A stretch of DNA of 64,000 nucleotides from the NCBI RefSeq assembly GCF_000685035.1, contig NZ_BAYB01000007.1, positions 62,001 to 126,000 on the forward strand. Reading direction: 5' to 3'. Made by a program: the position numbers and the translations under genes. The DNA comes from Paraburkholderia ferrariae NBRC 106233. Its GTDB lineage: Bacteria > Pseudomonadota > Gammaproteobacteria > Burkholderiales > Burkholderiaceae. The notes beneath the pieces were generated by a model, which did no database searches, was not told the origin of the DNA, and saw only the letters and a program-made list of their open reading frames with translations. Shown here piece after piece: positions 1 to 9,228 of this stretch; position 1 is the first letter of the stretch, and every line of letters starts with the position of its first letter.

Positions 1-525
1 GTCTCTTGCCATGTTCTCGATGATGGTAAGTAACACCTTCCGGGCGATCTTGATTTCGCTTTCTTTCAAGCCTCTAACGCTGATCTCGTTGACATCCTCG
101 GCGAGCGGCACGAGTTTTTTCTTGAGGCCCCTGCCTTTCGGGGTGAGGTAGACATAGCTGTTCTTTTTGTTGTCGGGTGACTGCCTGCGTTCGACATAGC
201 CGAGCTTTTCCATCGCAGACACGGCCGTGAATGTGGTCGGCGTCATCACGCCGGCTTCAACGCTCAGTTCCTTCTGCGTGAGGCCATCCTCCTCCCACAG
301 GATGCGGAGAAACGCCCAGTGTCCAAACGACACCTCATACTGAGCCAGACGCATGTGCAGGCCCCGGACCATCGCTCGGGCTGCGTCCTTGATCAGGTGC
401 GCAAGCCGGTCATTGGGAACTGCTTCCCGCCAGTGTCGGAGAATTGCGTCAGATGCGGATTCGTTCGTTTTCGGATTACGTTGAGAAACCATGGGCGTTG
501 CCGTATTTGAGATTGCATCGCTCAT
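1..525 (-). CDS. MarR-family transcriptional regulator (3' end cut by window edge)
   Basis: Translating the minus strand from the ATG at 525 gives 175 codons running off the left edge without a stop. MarR proteins are usually 140-180 aa, so only a few residues should be missing. Residues 70-135 form a winged helix: a helix-turn-helix with TQKELSVEAGVMTPTTF and a wing containing RRQSPDNKKNSY, where the Asp is typical of MarR wings. The N-terminal 40 residues are an extra low-complexity extension. It is the last gene of the minus-strand series behind the porin and is the best candidate regulator of the flanking catabolic operons. MarR proteins normally repress and are released by aromatic ligands; the ligand here is unknown. 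Confidence 0.85.
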   Translation of the reverse strand, partial: MSDAISNTATPMVSQRNPKTNESASDAILRHWREAVPNDRLAHLIKDAARAMVRGLHMRLAQYEVSFGHWAFLRILWEEDGLTQKELSVEAGVMTPTTFTAVSAMEKLGYVERRQSPDNKKNSYVYLTPKGRGLKKKLVPLAEDVNEISVRGLKESEIKIARKVLLTIIENMARD

Positions 526-632
526 AATATTATCCCGTTCTGGGGCGGCCCGGGACTTTCCAGCATTCCGACAGGTCTGCCGGACTAAACTGGGTCGCCC
601 CGATAGCCTAAGTTGTCAACGTGCCGCCAAAA

Positions 633-1706
633 TCAGAAAGTGTGGCGAATACCTACCGTCACACCAGTCTGGTCGGCACCGGTGGTAATGTCGACACCGG
701 TGCCCCGGATACCAACGTTAGAGTAGGAACGGTTGTTTACATATGCACCCTCCGCATACAGTTCGGTGCGCTTGGAGAGGAAATAGTCGACCAGAAGGGC
801 ACCCATCGTCGGGCCGCCATGAGGATTGCGGAACTGTGTGTGATATACGCTCGCCGATACGAAGAGCGGAGCACTGACGTGGTAAGTCAGTCCACCCCAG
901 TACAGCATTGAACTGGGCGGCGTGTCGGTGTTGCGCGTGTTAAGCCACCGTATACCAGCAAGCGCCTTGACCATGCCGAAGTCGTAGGATGCTCCGAGAA
1001 GCGCTCGACTTTGCGTGTTACTTTGCGTAGCGATCGAAGTTCCCTGGAGTTGGTCGTATGTTAAACCGATGCTCACTGGCCCGCGGTCATACAAGATTGC
1101 AGCGCTCATTTCGCGGCCAACCTTCGTCGCGCCCGGAACCTGCGCACCATTGGGAATCGTCGAGTCGAAGCCGTTGCTGTAGAGCATGGCAAACGTGACA
1201 CCGGCGATATTCAGACCATACCGGATCGAATTGTCCGCCCGGTTCACAAACTGGCTGTCCATGCTTTGCGCCGAATAGCTCGGGTTGAAGGTCAGCGCAT
1301 CATATTTGTACATCAACTCGTAGAGCAGGTTCTGATGGCGGCCCAATGTTACGGTTCCATAGGGCGTGGAGACTCCCACGTACGCCTTTCGGCCAAACAG
1401 GCGTCCGCTCTGGCCGAGCGTCCCATTGTTCAGATTGAACCCGCCCTCCAGCACGAATACCGCTTTATAGCCACCGCCGAGATCCTCCGCTCCTTTCAGG
1501 CCCCACCGCGATCCGGCAAGGTTACCGGATTGCTGACGCACTGCCGAAGATGACGTTTTTCCGCTGGGTACGTGGTTCGCGTACTCAATCCCCACGTCGG
1601 TAATGCCGTACAGTGTGACGGAACTTTGAGCGTGGGCCGGGATGCTGGCGAGGACGAGCGCGCCTGCTACCAGAGGAGTGGATGGGATATGTCTAATTTT
1701 TCTCAT
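633..1706 (-). CDS. Gram-negative porin (Burkholderia OmpC-like, Porin_4)
   Basis: This 357-aa protein opens with a cleavable signal peptide (hydrophobic run to AHAQ, cleavage near residue 27) followed by SSVTLYGITDVGIEY, the classic first beta strand of Burkholderiales general porins. It ends with GVTVGIRHTF, whose terminal Phe is the outer-membrane insertion signal. The length fits the 350-390 aa usual for trimeric 16-strand porins. Mid-protein FGRKAYVGVSTPYGTVTLGR is also typical. It sits 73 bases downstream of the ABC ATPase on the same strand, so it is probably co-transcribed and supplies substrate across the outer membrane. The exact substrate cannot be read from sequence. Confidence 0.95.
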   Translation of the reverse strand: MRKIRHIPSTPLVAGALVLASIPAHAQSSVTLYGITDVGIEYANHVPSGKTSSSAVRQQSGNLAGSRWGLKGAEDLGGGYKAVFVLEGGFNLNNGTLGQSGRLFGRKAYVGVSTPYGTVTLGRHQNLLYELMYKYDALTFNPSYSAQSMDSQFVNRADNSIRYGLNIAGVTFAMLYSNGFDSTIPNGAQVPGATKVGREMSAAILYDRGPVSIGLTYDQLQGTSIATQSNTQSRALLGASYDFGMVKALAGIRWLNTRNTDTPPSSMLYWGGLTYHVSAPLFVSASVYHTQFRNPHGGPTMGALLVDYFLSKRTELYAEGAYVNNRSYSNVGIRGTGVDITTGADQTGVTVGIRHTF

Positions 1707-1779
1707 TATTAATGTGGACTACTTAGTTATAAAATCTGTCTGTAGACTCTGTTGATACTCCGCTAACCGTTGGTGTCTG

Positions 1780-2571
1780 TCAGATACTGCCGGCCGCCTC
1801 CATGAATTCTTTCATGCTTTGCTCAAACACACCGAGTACCTCTGATTCAAGCGCGTGCATCTGCTGGCTTCCGTATTCCCGCGGCCGAGGCAGATCAACA
1901 TTGATGATGGAGGCGATCCTCGTCGGCTTTGGCGTGTAGACGACGATCCGGTCGGCGAGATAGCAGGCTTCGATGATGTCGTGAGTGACGAAGACAACGG
2001 TGCGGCGGTTCTTCATCCATGTGCTGACCAGTTCGGCACGCAGCTTGCGGGCCGTAATTTCGTCGAGTGCCCCAAACGGTTCATCCATGAGCAGGAGTCC
2101 GGAGTCGCGGATATAGGCGCGGGCGATACCGACGCGATGCTGCATGCCACCGGAGATCTGATGCGGGTAGAAGTGCTCGTAACCGGTCAGGTTCACGAGA
2201 TCGAGGACGTCCCGTATCCTGCGTGCTTCATCTTTTACCGGACGGCCGCTTTCGGCGCGCAGAGCGAACATAAGATTCTCTTCGACGGTGCGCCACTGGA
2301 GCAACCGTGGTTGCTGAAACACATACCCATAACGCGGCCTTGCAGTTGTAACCGGCGTGCCGTCCACCATGACGCTCCCCGAAGTGGGGGGCAGGAACCC
2401 GGAAATGCAGTTCAACGTGACGGACTTGCCTGCGCCCGACGGACCGAGGAGGCACACGAATTCGCCTTCCTGGACTGTGAGGTCGATGTTGTCCAGAACG
2501 GTGATTGGACCCGTGGGCGTATCGAATGACTTCGTGAGACCGTTAATGATGATGTTGCTCATGGAACTCAA
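1780..2571 (-). CDS. ABC transporter ATP-binding protein, nitrate/sulfonate/taurine type (SsuB/TauB-like)
   Basis: The 263-aa protein has Walker A GPSGAGKS (about residue 43), the ABC signature ISGGMQHR, Walker B LLLMDEPFGALD and the switch histidine in VFVTHD, in normal order and spacing. This is the SsuB/TauB/NrtD class of importer ATPases. The start at 2571 overlaps the permease stop by four bases (ATGA), so translation is probably coupled; a second ATG three codons later is possible. It energises uptake through the permease at 2568-3380 with the binding protein at 3410-4393. No residue essential for ATP hydrolysis is missing. Confidence 0.95.
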   Translation of the reverse strand: MSSMSNIIINGLTKSFDTPTGPITVLDNIDLTVQEGEFVCLLGPSGAGKSVTLNCISGFLPPTSGSVMVDGTPVTTARPRYGYVFQQPRLLQWRTVEENLMFALRAESGRPVKDEARRIRDVLDLVNLTGYEHFYPHQISGGMQHRVGIARAYIRDSGLLLMDEPFGALDEITARKLRAELVSTWMKNRRTVVFVTHDIIEACYLADRIVVYTPKPTRIASIINVDLPRPREYGSQQMHALESEVLGVFEQSMKEFMEAAGSI

Positions 2572-3380
2572 CCCCTCTTCCAGCGCGTTGCAAACCGGTC
2601 AATCGGCGCGATGATCAGCCAGTCCGTCAGTAGCATGAGAACAACAAGCCAGACGGTCCAGGCAAAGACTTCATTGGTCCGGTTGAATTCCCAACCCACA
2701 TACAGGTTGTAGCCAATTCCGCCGCCGCTGGCGCCACCGGCAAACAGTTCGGCCAGAACGACGATCTTCCAGCAGATGGCAATCATGGTCCGCGATCCGC
2801 TGACCAGATATGGTGTCAGACTGGGCAACGTGATATGGCGGAAAGTCATCAGGCGGTTAGCGCTGACTGATTCGGCCATCTCGAGCAACTGACGGTCAAT
2901 TTGATGCAAGCCCGCTGAGACGTTGTAGGCAATGATCGTGAAGCCCGCGATAAAGATCGTGAAGATCACGGATGCTTGTGACAGGCCGAACCAGATCATC
3001 GACATAAGTGCCCAGACGACGTACGGCACCGTCTGGGCAAAGTTGAGCAGCGGGCCAAAAAAGGCTTCGTGACGTTTCAATGCGAAGCCAGCAAGAGTAC
3101 CGACGACAAGCGAGGCAGTGCTGCCTGCTACGACGGATTTGAGCGTGGCCCAGGTTGCTCGCCAGAGTGTTCCGTCGTTCGCGAAGGAAGCCATGTCCTG
3201 AGCGATGTGCGGCAAGGAAGGAAATACGTAGCTTGGCTGGGTGAGGGAGAAAAGCTGCCAGCCGATCAGCAGTACTGCGAACGATGCGATCGTTCCCGCG
3301 ATTCTCTTGCGCTGCGCGCGGTTAAGGGCCTGACGATAGCTCGTGGTTGTGCCGCCGGTGGGCGAAACTGCTGCTTTCAC
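2568..3380 (-). CDS. ABC transporter permease (SsuC/TauC-like)
   Basis: This 270-aa protein has about six hydrophobic helices and a BPD_transp_1 core. The EAA loop region, with AESVSANRLMTFRHITLPSL near residue 170, is the docking site for the ATPase. The N-terminal segment (first 30 residues) is cytoplasmic and basic. Size and helix pattern match SsuC/TauC permeases, which act as homodimers. It lies between the binding-protein gene (30-base gap) and the ATPase gene (4-base overlap), completing a three-gene importer. The substrate class is inferred only from family: sulfonates, nitrate, thiamine precursors and aromatic acids all use this subfamily. Confidence 0.93.
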   Translation of the reverse strand: MKAAVSPTGGTTTSYRQALNRAQRKRIAGTIASFAVLLIGWQLFSLTQPSYVFPSLPHIAQDMASFANDGTLWRATWATLKSVVAGSTASLVVGTLAGFALKRHEAFFGPLLNFAQTVPYVVWALMSMIWFGLSQASVIFTIFIAGFTIIAYNVSAGLHQIDRQLLEMAESVSANRLMTFRHITLPSLTPYLVSGSRTMIAICWKIVVLAELFAGGASGGGIGYNLYVGWEFNRTNEVFAWTVWLVVLMLLTDWLIIAPIDRFATRWKRG

Positions 3381-3409
3381 TTTGTCTGTCTCCAGTTCAG
3401 GAAGCCGGT

Positions 3410-4393
3410 TCAGGGCATCACCCAGAAATCGGCAACGTTGACCTGTCGCGGGATCTGTTTAATGTCGTAAAGACGGTCGTAGTACGCCTGAACCTGCTTG
3501 AGGAATACTGGTTCATTCTGGTCAGGGATGTAGTCGCCCGCGTAGGGCTTCAGAAGTGCTTGGACCTGATCGGGAGACTCTTTCAGGGCGGGGACTGCTT
3601 CGGAAAGTGCCTGTGACGCTGCAGGGAGATTCGCCGGAAGGGAGCGCGCTTCGCTGTCAAGAATCGACAGGAATTTGTTCACGGCGGTGCGGTTCGCGAG
3701 ATAGAAATCCTTACGGGCGGTCACATTCAGTGCGAAGAGGGTCGCTCCATAGTGACGCCGATACAGCGTAATGGGGCGAAAGATCTCCTTTACCGTACCT
3801 GAATGGACGGCCTGGCTGAGATAGGGCTCGTAGAGCGTGGCGCCGTCGATCGTTCCGTTCTGTAGAGCCGCAATAAGACCGGCCGGCGGCAACACTGAGA
3901 CCTTCACGTCGCGCATCAAATCAACATTTTCGATCTTGAAGGCGAGATAGGTGGCGCCAAAATTTGTGCCGGCGAGTGAAACGACGCCATAGGGCTTTCC
4001 CTTAAAGTCCACGGGACCTTTGGCAGTTGACCCCGTTTTTACGACGACGGCCCAGAAGTCGGCAGGCTGAACTGCCTTGAGCACGACGATTGGTACGCCG
4101 GCTGAGAAGAGTTGAGCGGCCTCGATCCCCCCCGCGTTAATGTCGACGTCAATAGCCTTGCCTTTGAATGCATCGTATTTCTGGCTGGACTGGACGAACG
4201 GCTGCGTCTGAACGTCAAGTCCAGCCTGCTTGAATAATCCCTTTTTTTGCGCGTTGAAGAGCGCAGCCGACGTGATATCCGTTGTGATCGTGTATCCGAC
4301 ACGAATCGTGGTGGACTGGGCGAAGGCAACTGTTGTGACAGAAATGCTGGCGGCGATGACGAGATGTGACCACGCCCGCAAGGGGTTTCTCAT
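3410..4393 (-). CDS. ABC transporter periplasmic substrate-binding protein (NMT1/SsuA-like)
   Basis: The 327-aa product starts with a signal peptide ending VAFAQ (cleavage near residue 26), followed by TTIRVGYTITTDITSAALFNAQKKGLF, the usual first strand and helix of NMT1/SsuA/TauA type II periplasmic binding proteins. The two-lobed fold is supported by GVVSLAGTNFGATYLAFKI and the hinge around residues 190-215. It is the first gene of the importer operon, and its upstream region carries two TAGA-NN-TCTA-type sites at 4481-4490 and 4521-4530. The ligand is probably an organic anion related to the pathway upstream, but this is inference from context. Confidence 0.92.
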   Translation of the reverse strand: MRNPLRAWSHLVIAASISVTTVAFAQSTTIRVGYTITTDITSAALFNAQKKGLFKQAGLDVQTQPFVQSSQKYDAFKGKAIDVDINAGGIEAAQLFSAGVPIVVLKAVQPADFWAVVVKTGSTAKGPVDFKGKPYGVVSLAGTNFGATYLAFKIENVDLMRDVKVSVLPPAGLIAALQNGTIDGATLYEPYLSQAVHSGTVKEIFRPITLYRRHYGATLFALNVTARKDFYLANRTAVNKFLSILDSEARSLPANLPAASQALSEAVPALKESPDQVQALLKPYAGDYIPDQNEPVFLKQVQAYYDRLYDIKQIPRQVNVADFWVMP

Positions 4394-4480
4394 GAAGTGT
4401 CTCCAAATACTCGGGTTTGTTATGCAATGGCAGCCTGAGGCTGCCGCGGACGGCCTGTCTTCCCGGAAAGACGTTGTTAT

Positions 4481-4530
4481 TAGATGTCTATCGATGGGCT
4501 GACTATAGGTTAAAGATTGCTAGCTGTCTA
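4481..4530. promoter_or_regulatory. Candidate operator pair TAGATGTCTA / TAGCTGTCTA upstream of the ABC importer operon
   Basis: TAGATGTCTA (4481-4490) is a symmetric TAGA-NN-TCTA site and TAGCTGTCTA (4521-4530) is a one-mismatch copy, with starts 40 bases apart. Both lie 88-137 bases upstream of the binding-protein start codon. The same symmetric site recurs twice upstream of the MFS operon. A regulator shared by both transcription units is the simplest reading; the MarR protein at the left edge is the nearest candidate. Confidence 0.5.
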
Positions 4531-4790
4531 ATGTTTTTGACGTGGGACAAACACTGATGGAAGCGGATGTGATACCCGGGGCCTACACGGCTCACGGCGT
4601 CGAAATTGCACGGTTGTTGGCTGCCGTGCCGGACCATATCGTTCTCGCTAAGTGCACTGTTTTTCGGCTCGCCGTGCGCACAGTAAGACAGGATGGGCGA
4701 CGATGACCGAAAGCCGTGCCATAGGCACGGGAGTGCAGGGTGAGCCGACATTGTCCGGGTCGCGGTCAAACGTAGCTTTCTTGTGGGGAA

Positions 4791-4820
4791 TTTCCGCCCT
4801 CAGGTCTTTCAGGGCGGAAA
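4791..4820 (-). terminator. Hairpin terminator after the thiamine-diphosphate enzyme operon
   Basis: The arms TTTCCGCCCT (4791-4800) and AGGGCGGAAA (4811-4820) are a perfect ten-base inverted repeat with a ten-base loop. It begins six bases past the stop codon at 4826 of the minus-strand operon. The T-tract is weak, so it may terminate inefficiently or stabilise the 3' end. Confidence 0.65.
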
Positions 4821-4825
4821 GGGGG

Positions 4826-6640
4826 TCAGCGCGTTGCCTTGTCTGTTGCTGAGGCGGTCATGCCCCGGCTCATGGAAGGCGCATAGCCGGGCTTCACATG
4901 AACATCGACAAGCACTTGGCCGCCTTCAAGAACTTTGCTTATGGCTTCAGCGAGTGCGACGGACAGGGCATTACTGTCGACGACTGGTCCTGTTGCGGTG
5001 AACCCCTGGGCCCTCGCCATGGCTGCAAGATCCACCACGGGCGAACTGATACGCTGGCCGATCCATTTGTTTTCGACTGGCCGACCTCGTTCGAGCGCGA
5101 CCCGCTCTTGGTGGACTTCGTCGTTATAGAACGACTGGTTGTTTGCGACGATAACCAGGAGCGGAATGTCAAAGTGCGCGGCAGACCATAGCGCAGTGTT
5201 GCCCATCAGGAAGTCACCGTCTCCCAGGATTGCAACCGGGAGTCGTCCTGTGCCTGCCAGTGCCAGCGCGGCACCGACAGCCATGCCGGGACCGGATCCT
5301 ATCCCGGCGCCGCCGTCATAGCCGAGATAGTCGAGGGGCGAATGAAAATCCCATAGCTCTCCGCTCCAGCCTAGAGGGAGTCGGAGGAGTGAGACGTCAA
5401 TGCTACCGGTGGCTGCGCGCAGAGTCGACGCCAGCGTTTCCATGGAAATGCCGAAACCTTCGGGTGGTAGCTGGGCAGGGCGTACGCGTGAAGGGACCTC
5501 GTTGTTGAGCTGATGATCCTGCGGCATTGCGGCAAGCAGTTCCCGGACGGTGATACCTGTGTCCGAGGCGATGGCAATGTCGACTACCGGCAGACCTTGA
5601 TGATCGAAGCTCCATCCGTTGTGGAGCGTGTGATCCAGCGATACTGAAATGATGCGGGCGCTGACTGGACTGTCGGGCCACGCAGACTTTAGAGTTCCTG
5701 CCAGGTCGACCCAGTCGAGAGCGAGGACCACATCGGCCTGACGCAGCACTTCCGCGGACGGGCCGTTGACGAAGAATGCGGGCGGATGTGGGTGTTGGGG
5801 ATGATCCGTTGGGAAACTGGCAGCAGTTTTCAGATCGGTCAGTACAGTGGCTCCGAGCCTCTCGGCCAGTTCGATCCGTTCGCGCCATTCGATGGTGTCT
5901 CTCGAAACCCGGCCAATCAGCATGACGGGGCGCTTTCCGTGGGATAGCACCTGCACCGCCTGATCGATGTCGGCCGGACGCGGATAGGGCGGGGCCGGGG
6001 GCGCGTAGCGAGCAGCGTCAGGGATGCGTGGTGCTCCCTCGAGCAGCGTTTCCTGAAATGTCACATCGAGACAGACATAGACCGGCGCGCTCGGCTGCGT
6101 TCGGGTGATCTGGAACGCACGGAGTATCGCCTCGTACGCAGCATCGACAGAGAGGGGCTGGTTGTCCCATTTGACGAAAGGTCGCACCAGCGCAGCCGTG
6201 TCCTGCGACGTGTGGATCCAGTCGATCCATGGTCTGCGCTTCGCCGCATCGGCCGGACCATGGGCACCAAGTACCAGCATCGGGACGCGGTCACACCAGG
6301 CGTTATAGATTGCCATGCTCGCGTGCATCAGCCCAACGTTGCTGTGCAAGGCGACGGCAAGCGGCAAACCCTTTACCTTCGCGTAACCGTGGGCGATGGC
6401 CACGGCGTGTTCCTCGTGCAGGCAAAGAAGGAATTTAGGGTTGGTGTTGCCGGTGTGGTTGACAATGCTGTCATGCAATCCCCGGAAACTCGAGCCCGGA
6501 TTGAGGCACAGGAATGGTATGTCCAGACTCTGGAGCAGTTCCGCGACTCCGTCACTTCCCCAGTAATTTTCGCGATCGTGTGCGATCGTGCCTTCAGTTT
6601 GTTTGGCATTGGCTGCCTGATTTTCAGCGAGTGAGTTCAT
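4826..6640 (-). CDS. Thiamine-diphosphate-dependent decarboxylase/lyase (benzoylformate decarboxylase / acetolactate synthase superfamily)
   Basis: The 604-aa length and three-domain layout match the ThDP enzymes: Pyr domain about 30-195, central domain 215-345, PP domain 400-580. The cofactor-activating Glu lies in CLHEEHAVAIAHGYA. LHSNVGLMHA resembles the active-site His region of benzoylformate decarboxylase. The ThDP/Mg site ILGDGDFLMGN...VIVANN is intact. It is the last gene of a four-gene operon, 26 bases after the aldehyde dehydrogenase. This pairing fits a 2-oxo acid being decarboxylated to an aldehyde that is then oxidised. Acetolactate synthase itself is unlikely, since no small subunit is nearby. 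The substrate is unassigned. Confidence 0.9.
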   Translation of the reverse strand: MNSLAENQAANAKQTEGTIAHDRENYWGSDGVAELLQSLDIPFLCLNPGSSFRGLHDSIVNHTGNTNPKFLLCLHEEHAVAIAHGYAKVKGLPLAVALHSNVGLMHASMAIYNAWCDRVPMLVLGAHGPADAAKRRPWIDWIHTSQDTAALVRPFVKWDNQPLSVDAAYEAILRAFQITRTQPSAPVYVCLDVTFQETLLEGAPRIPDAARYAPPAPPYPRPADIDQAVQVLSHGKRPVMLIGRVSRDTIEWRERIELAERLGATVLTDLKTAASFPTDHPQHPHPPAFFVNGPSAEVLRQADVVLALDWVDLAGTLKSAWPDSPVSARIISVSLDHTLHNGWSFDHQGLPVVDIAIASDTGITVRELLAAMPQDHQLNNEVPSRVRPAQLPPEGFGISMETLASTLRAATGSIDVSLLRLPLGWSGELWDFHSPLDYLGYDGGAGIGSGPGMAVGAALALAGTGRLPVAILGDGDFLMGNTALWSAAHFDIPLLVIVANNQSFYNDEVHQERVALERGRPVENKWIGQRISSPVVDLAAMARAQGFTATGPVVDSNALSVALAEAISKVLEGGQVLVDVHVKPGYAPSMSRGMTASATDKATR

Positions 6641-6666
6641 CTCTGTATGGACGCTCTGTCATTCTG

Positions 6667-8154
6667 TCAAAGTTGTATGTTGATGCTTTTGGTCGCCGTG
6701 AAATCCAGCAGTTCCTCAAGACATTCCTCGCGGCCGAGTCCCGAGTGTTTGACACCTCCGAAAGGCACACCGAGATAGTGGCGGCTGGTCTGGTTTATCC
6801 AGACGTAGCCTGCCTCCACGCGGATCGCGGCACGATGGGCGGTCGACAGTGCACTTGTCCAGATGGACGCAGTCAAGCCGAATTCAGTCCCGTTGACGAC
6901 CTTGAAAAGCTCCTCTTCGTCTTTCCATCGAAAGACCGACATAACCGGCCCGAAAATCTCCTCTCGCGCAATCCGCATGGACGCGGTTACGTCTGAAAAG
7001 ATTGTTGGCTCGATGTAGTAGCCGCCTCGCAGTTCCGGTGTGTCCGGGGCCTTGCCGCCTGTGACGAGCCGGGCACCTTCCCTAGTGGCAGATGCGATAA
7101 AGTCCATTACCTCATCACGCCGTTGTGCGGAAATGAGCGGGCCCATCGTTGTTGCCGCGTCAGTTGGCACCCCCGGTACGTAGGTTTCCTGCACATAGGT
7201 CGCGACGCGTTCCAGGACCTGGTCGTGAATTGAGTCGTGAAGAAACACCCTGCTGGTGGAGCCACACGATTGACCCGCCCAGGTGAAATTCATGCCACGG
7301 GCAATACCGTGAATCAGCGCTTCAATGTCCGCATCAGGAAACGCGATCAGTGCATTTTTGCCGCCGAGCTCCAGTAGTGTGGGCTTGATGGTATCGGCGG
7401 CGCCGCGAAGGATCGCGCGGCCCGTATTCACGCTCCCAATCAGGGTGACCTTTTTGACGAGCGGGTGCGATGCAAGCGTTTGCCCACATTCCCGGCCACC
7501 GGGCAATATGTTCAGGACGCCAGGTGGAAATACGTCCCTGAGTACCTCCGCAAGTCGCAGACAGGAAAGCGGCGCCTGCTCGGGGGGCTTGACAATGACG
7601 GTATTGCCGGCTGCGAGTGGCGCGGCAATCTTGCCCGCAGCAAACATCAGCGGGTGGTTGTAAGCGACGATGCGCGCGACGACACCCAGTGGCTCACGCA
7701 GCGAGTAGTGGAGACTGTTCCCGTCGACCGGGATGGTCTCCCCTTTCAGCATGGGGATGAGACCAGCGAAAAAATCCAGCGAGTCGGCGGCAACCATTGC
7801 GTCGCCAACCATCTCCGCGACCGGGTTCCCCGTATTGATCGCGTCGATCATGGCGAACTCTTCCGCATGCTCTCGCAGCAAGGTCGCGGCCTCGTGCAGC
7901 ATGCGCTGCCGCTTTGCGGGGGCCGTACCTCTCCAGTCGAGCCAAGCTTCATGGGCGCGCTCGATAGCAACCTCGGTGTCATGTGCATTTGCATGCGCAA
8001 CAGACGCGACCGGAAGGCCGTTCGCAGGATTGAGCGTTTCCTGATAGGTCGCGCTGAGCGGTTCATGCCAGTCCCCCGCGTAAAACAGTCCGCGGGAGAG
8101 CGGGAGACAGGAATACTCGCTAGGTGGCGTTTCCGCCATTGAATTCATAGACAT
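6667..8154 (-). CDS. NAD(P)-dependent aldehyde dehydrogenase
   Basis: The 495-aa protein has the complete ALDH active site: Asn166 (AYNHPL), Lys189 (VIVKP), general-base Glu262 in LELGGKNALI, and nucleophile Cys297 in AGQSCGSTS. The C-terminal PFGGVKHSGLGRE motif is present. Closest in style are betaine/benzaldehyde-type dehydrogenases, but substrate cannot be read from motifs. A GGGAGG ribosome-binding site sits five bases before the ATG at 8154. It lies 33 bases after the decarboxylase-like gene and 26 bases before the ThDP enzyme, and should oxidise the aldehyde that enzyme releases. Confidence 0.95.
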   Translation of the reverse strand: MSMNSMAETPPSEYSCLPLSRGLFYAGDWHEPLSATYQETLNPANGLPVASVAHANAHDTEVAIERAHEAWLDWRGTAPAKRQRMLHEAATLLREHAEEFAMIDAINTGNPVAEMVGDAMVAADSLDFFAGLIPMLKGETIPVDGNSLHYSLREPLGVVARIVAYNHPLMFAAGKIAAPLAAGNTVIVKPPEQAPLSCLRLAEVLRDVFPPGVLNILPGGRECGQTLASHPLVKKVTLIGSVNTGRAILRGAADTIKPTLLELGGKNALIAFPDADIEALIHGIARGMNFTWAGQSCGSTSRVFLHDSIHDQVLERVATYVQETYVPGVPTDAATTMGPLISAQRRDEVMDFIASATREGARLVTGGKAPDTPELRGGYYIEPTIFSDVTASMRIAREEIFGPVMSVFRWKDEEELFKVVNGTEFGLTASIWTSALSTAHRAAIRVEAGYVWINQTSRHYLGVPFGGVKHSGLGREECLEELLDFTATKSINIQL

Positions 8155-8187
8155 TGCTGCCTCCCTTTGGGATAGCGGATTACCTGC

Positions 8188-9180
8188 TCAGAGCTTGAAG
8201 CTCTCAAGGCTGGATGGGTGGAACAGCTCCTTCGCTTCGAGCAGCCGCTCCGAAAGACCTTCCTGAAAGTGTTGTTTCAGGAAGCGGTTGATGACGTTTT
8301 CGTTGGCTGCGAATCCGTAGGACCAGAAATCGGGGCCCATGAGCTTGCGCGCGGCACGCAGATGATCTTCCACGAAGGGAAGCGTAACCTTCGTCGCGGA
8401 TGTGTCATTCAGGCGGGAAAGCGCGATCGCCTTCGATTTTTCGAATGCTTTGACGACGGCTCCGGGTAACCACGGATGACGTTCAGCGAGGTCCTTCCGG
8501 ATGCCTAGGGTGTGCATGATGGGGAAAATCGACGTCCGGCGGTACCATTCGGCCGCGGTGGTGTGCGGATCCTCGAACAGGTACTTGATCTGCGGATGCC
8601 CCCGATCGAAGCATGACGGAGCTCGAGGGCCGATGAGTGCATCGATTTCGCCGGTTTCGAGCATGCCAGAGATCGTCTTGCCTTCGGGGGCGTTTTCGAG
8701 ATGCACATCTGGCGGTAGTTTGAGGTTGATCTTTTCAACGCGGGTGGGATCTTCATAACCCCCACGAACCCAGGTGACATCCGATGGCTTGACGCCATAT
8801 TCCTCCTCAAGGAGCAGACGGACCCAGACGTTTGCCGTGAGTTGATATTCCGGAACGCCGATCCTCTTGCCCTTCAGATCTTCGGGACGGTTGATCCCGC
8901 GATCCGCGCGAACGTACACGGACGTATGGCGAAAAGCGCGTGAAGGGAATACCGGTACCGCGATGTACGGTGAGATGCCCGCTGCGGTCTTAACCGAGTA
9001 GCTGCTCAGTGACAGCTCGCAGATGTCGTAGTCGGCATGCCGAAACGCCCGGAAGAAGATTTCCTCCGGCTCCTGCAGCATGAACACGGGGTCGACGCCG
9101 TCGATCTGTACATCGCCATCGACGAGGGGCCGCATCCGGTCGTAATTCCCGACGGCGATGGAAAGCTGAAGCTTGCTCAT
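8188..9180 (-). CDS. 4,5-dihydroxyphthalate decarboxylase-like protein (Pht5/NMT1-like fold)
   Basis: This 330-aa protein has no signal peptide and begins MSKLQLSIAVGNYDRMRPLV, the pattern of the 4,5-dihydroxyphthalate decarboxylase family, which has a periplasmic-binding-protein fold but acts in the cytoplasm. Family hallmarks include FRAFRHADYDICELSLSSY, KGKRIGVPEYQLTA and SCFDRGHPQIKYLF. It lies in the operon between the MFS transporter and the aldehyde dehydrogenase. In phthalate degradation the family removes a carboxyl group from a dihydroxyphthalate. No ring dioxygenase is nearby, so the real substrate may differ. A non-enzymatic solute-binding role is the alternative. Confidence 0.85.
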   Translation of the reverse strand: MSKLQLSIAVGNYDRMRPLVDGDVQIDGVDPVFMLQEPEEIFFRAFRHADYDICELSLSSYSVKTAAGISPYIAVPVFPSRAFRHTSVYVRADRGINRPEDLKGKRIGVPEYQLTANVWVRLLLEEEYGVKPSDVTWVRGGYEDPTRVEKINLKLPPDVHLENAPEGKTISGMLETGEIDALIGPRAPSCFDRGHPQIKYLFEDPHTTAAEWYRRTSIFPIMHTLGIRKDLAERHPWLPGAVVKAFEKSKAIALSRLNDTSATKVTLPFVEDHLRAARKLMGPDFWSYGFAANENVINRFLKQHFQEGLSERLLEAKELFHPSSLESFKL

Positions 9181-9228
9181 TGATACTCCTGTACAGATTT
9201 TAGAGATGTGCTGCAGTGAAAAGGGCCG

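Noticed and set aside
4503-4769. 88-codon minus-strand frame in the promoter gap of the ABC operon
   Set aside because: It spans the operator region, lacks a ribosome site and has no recognisable motif.
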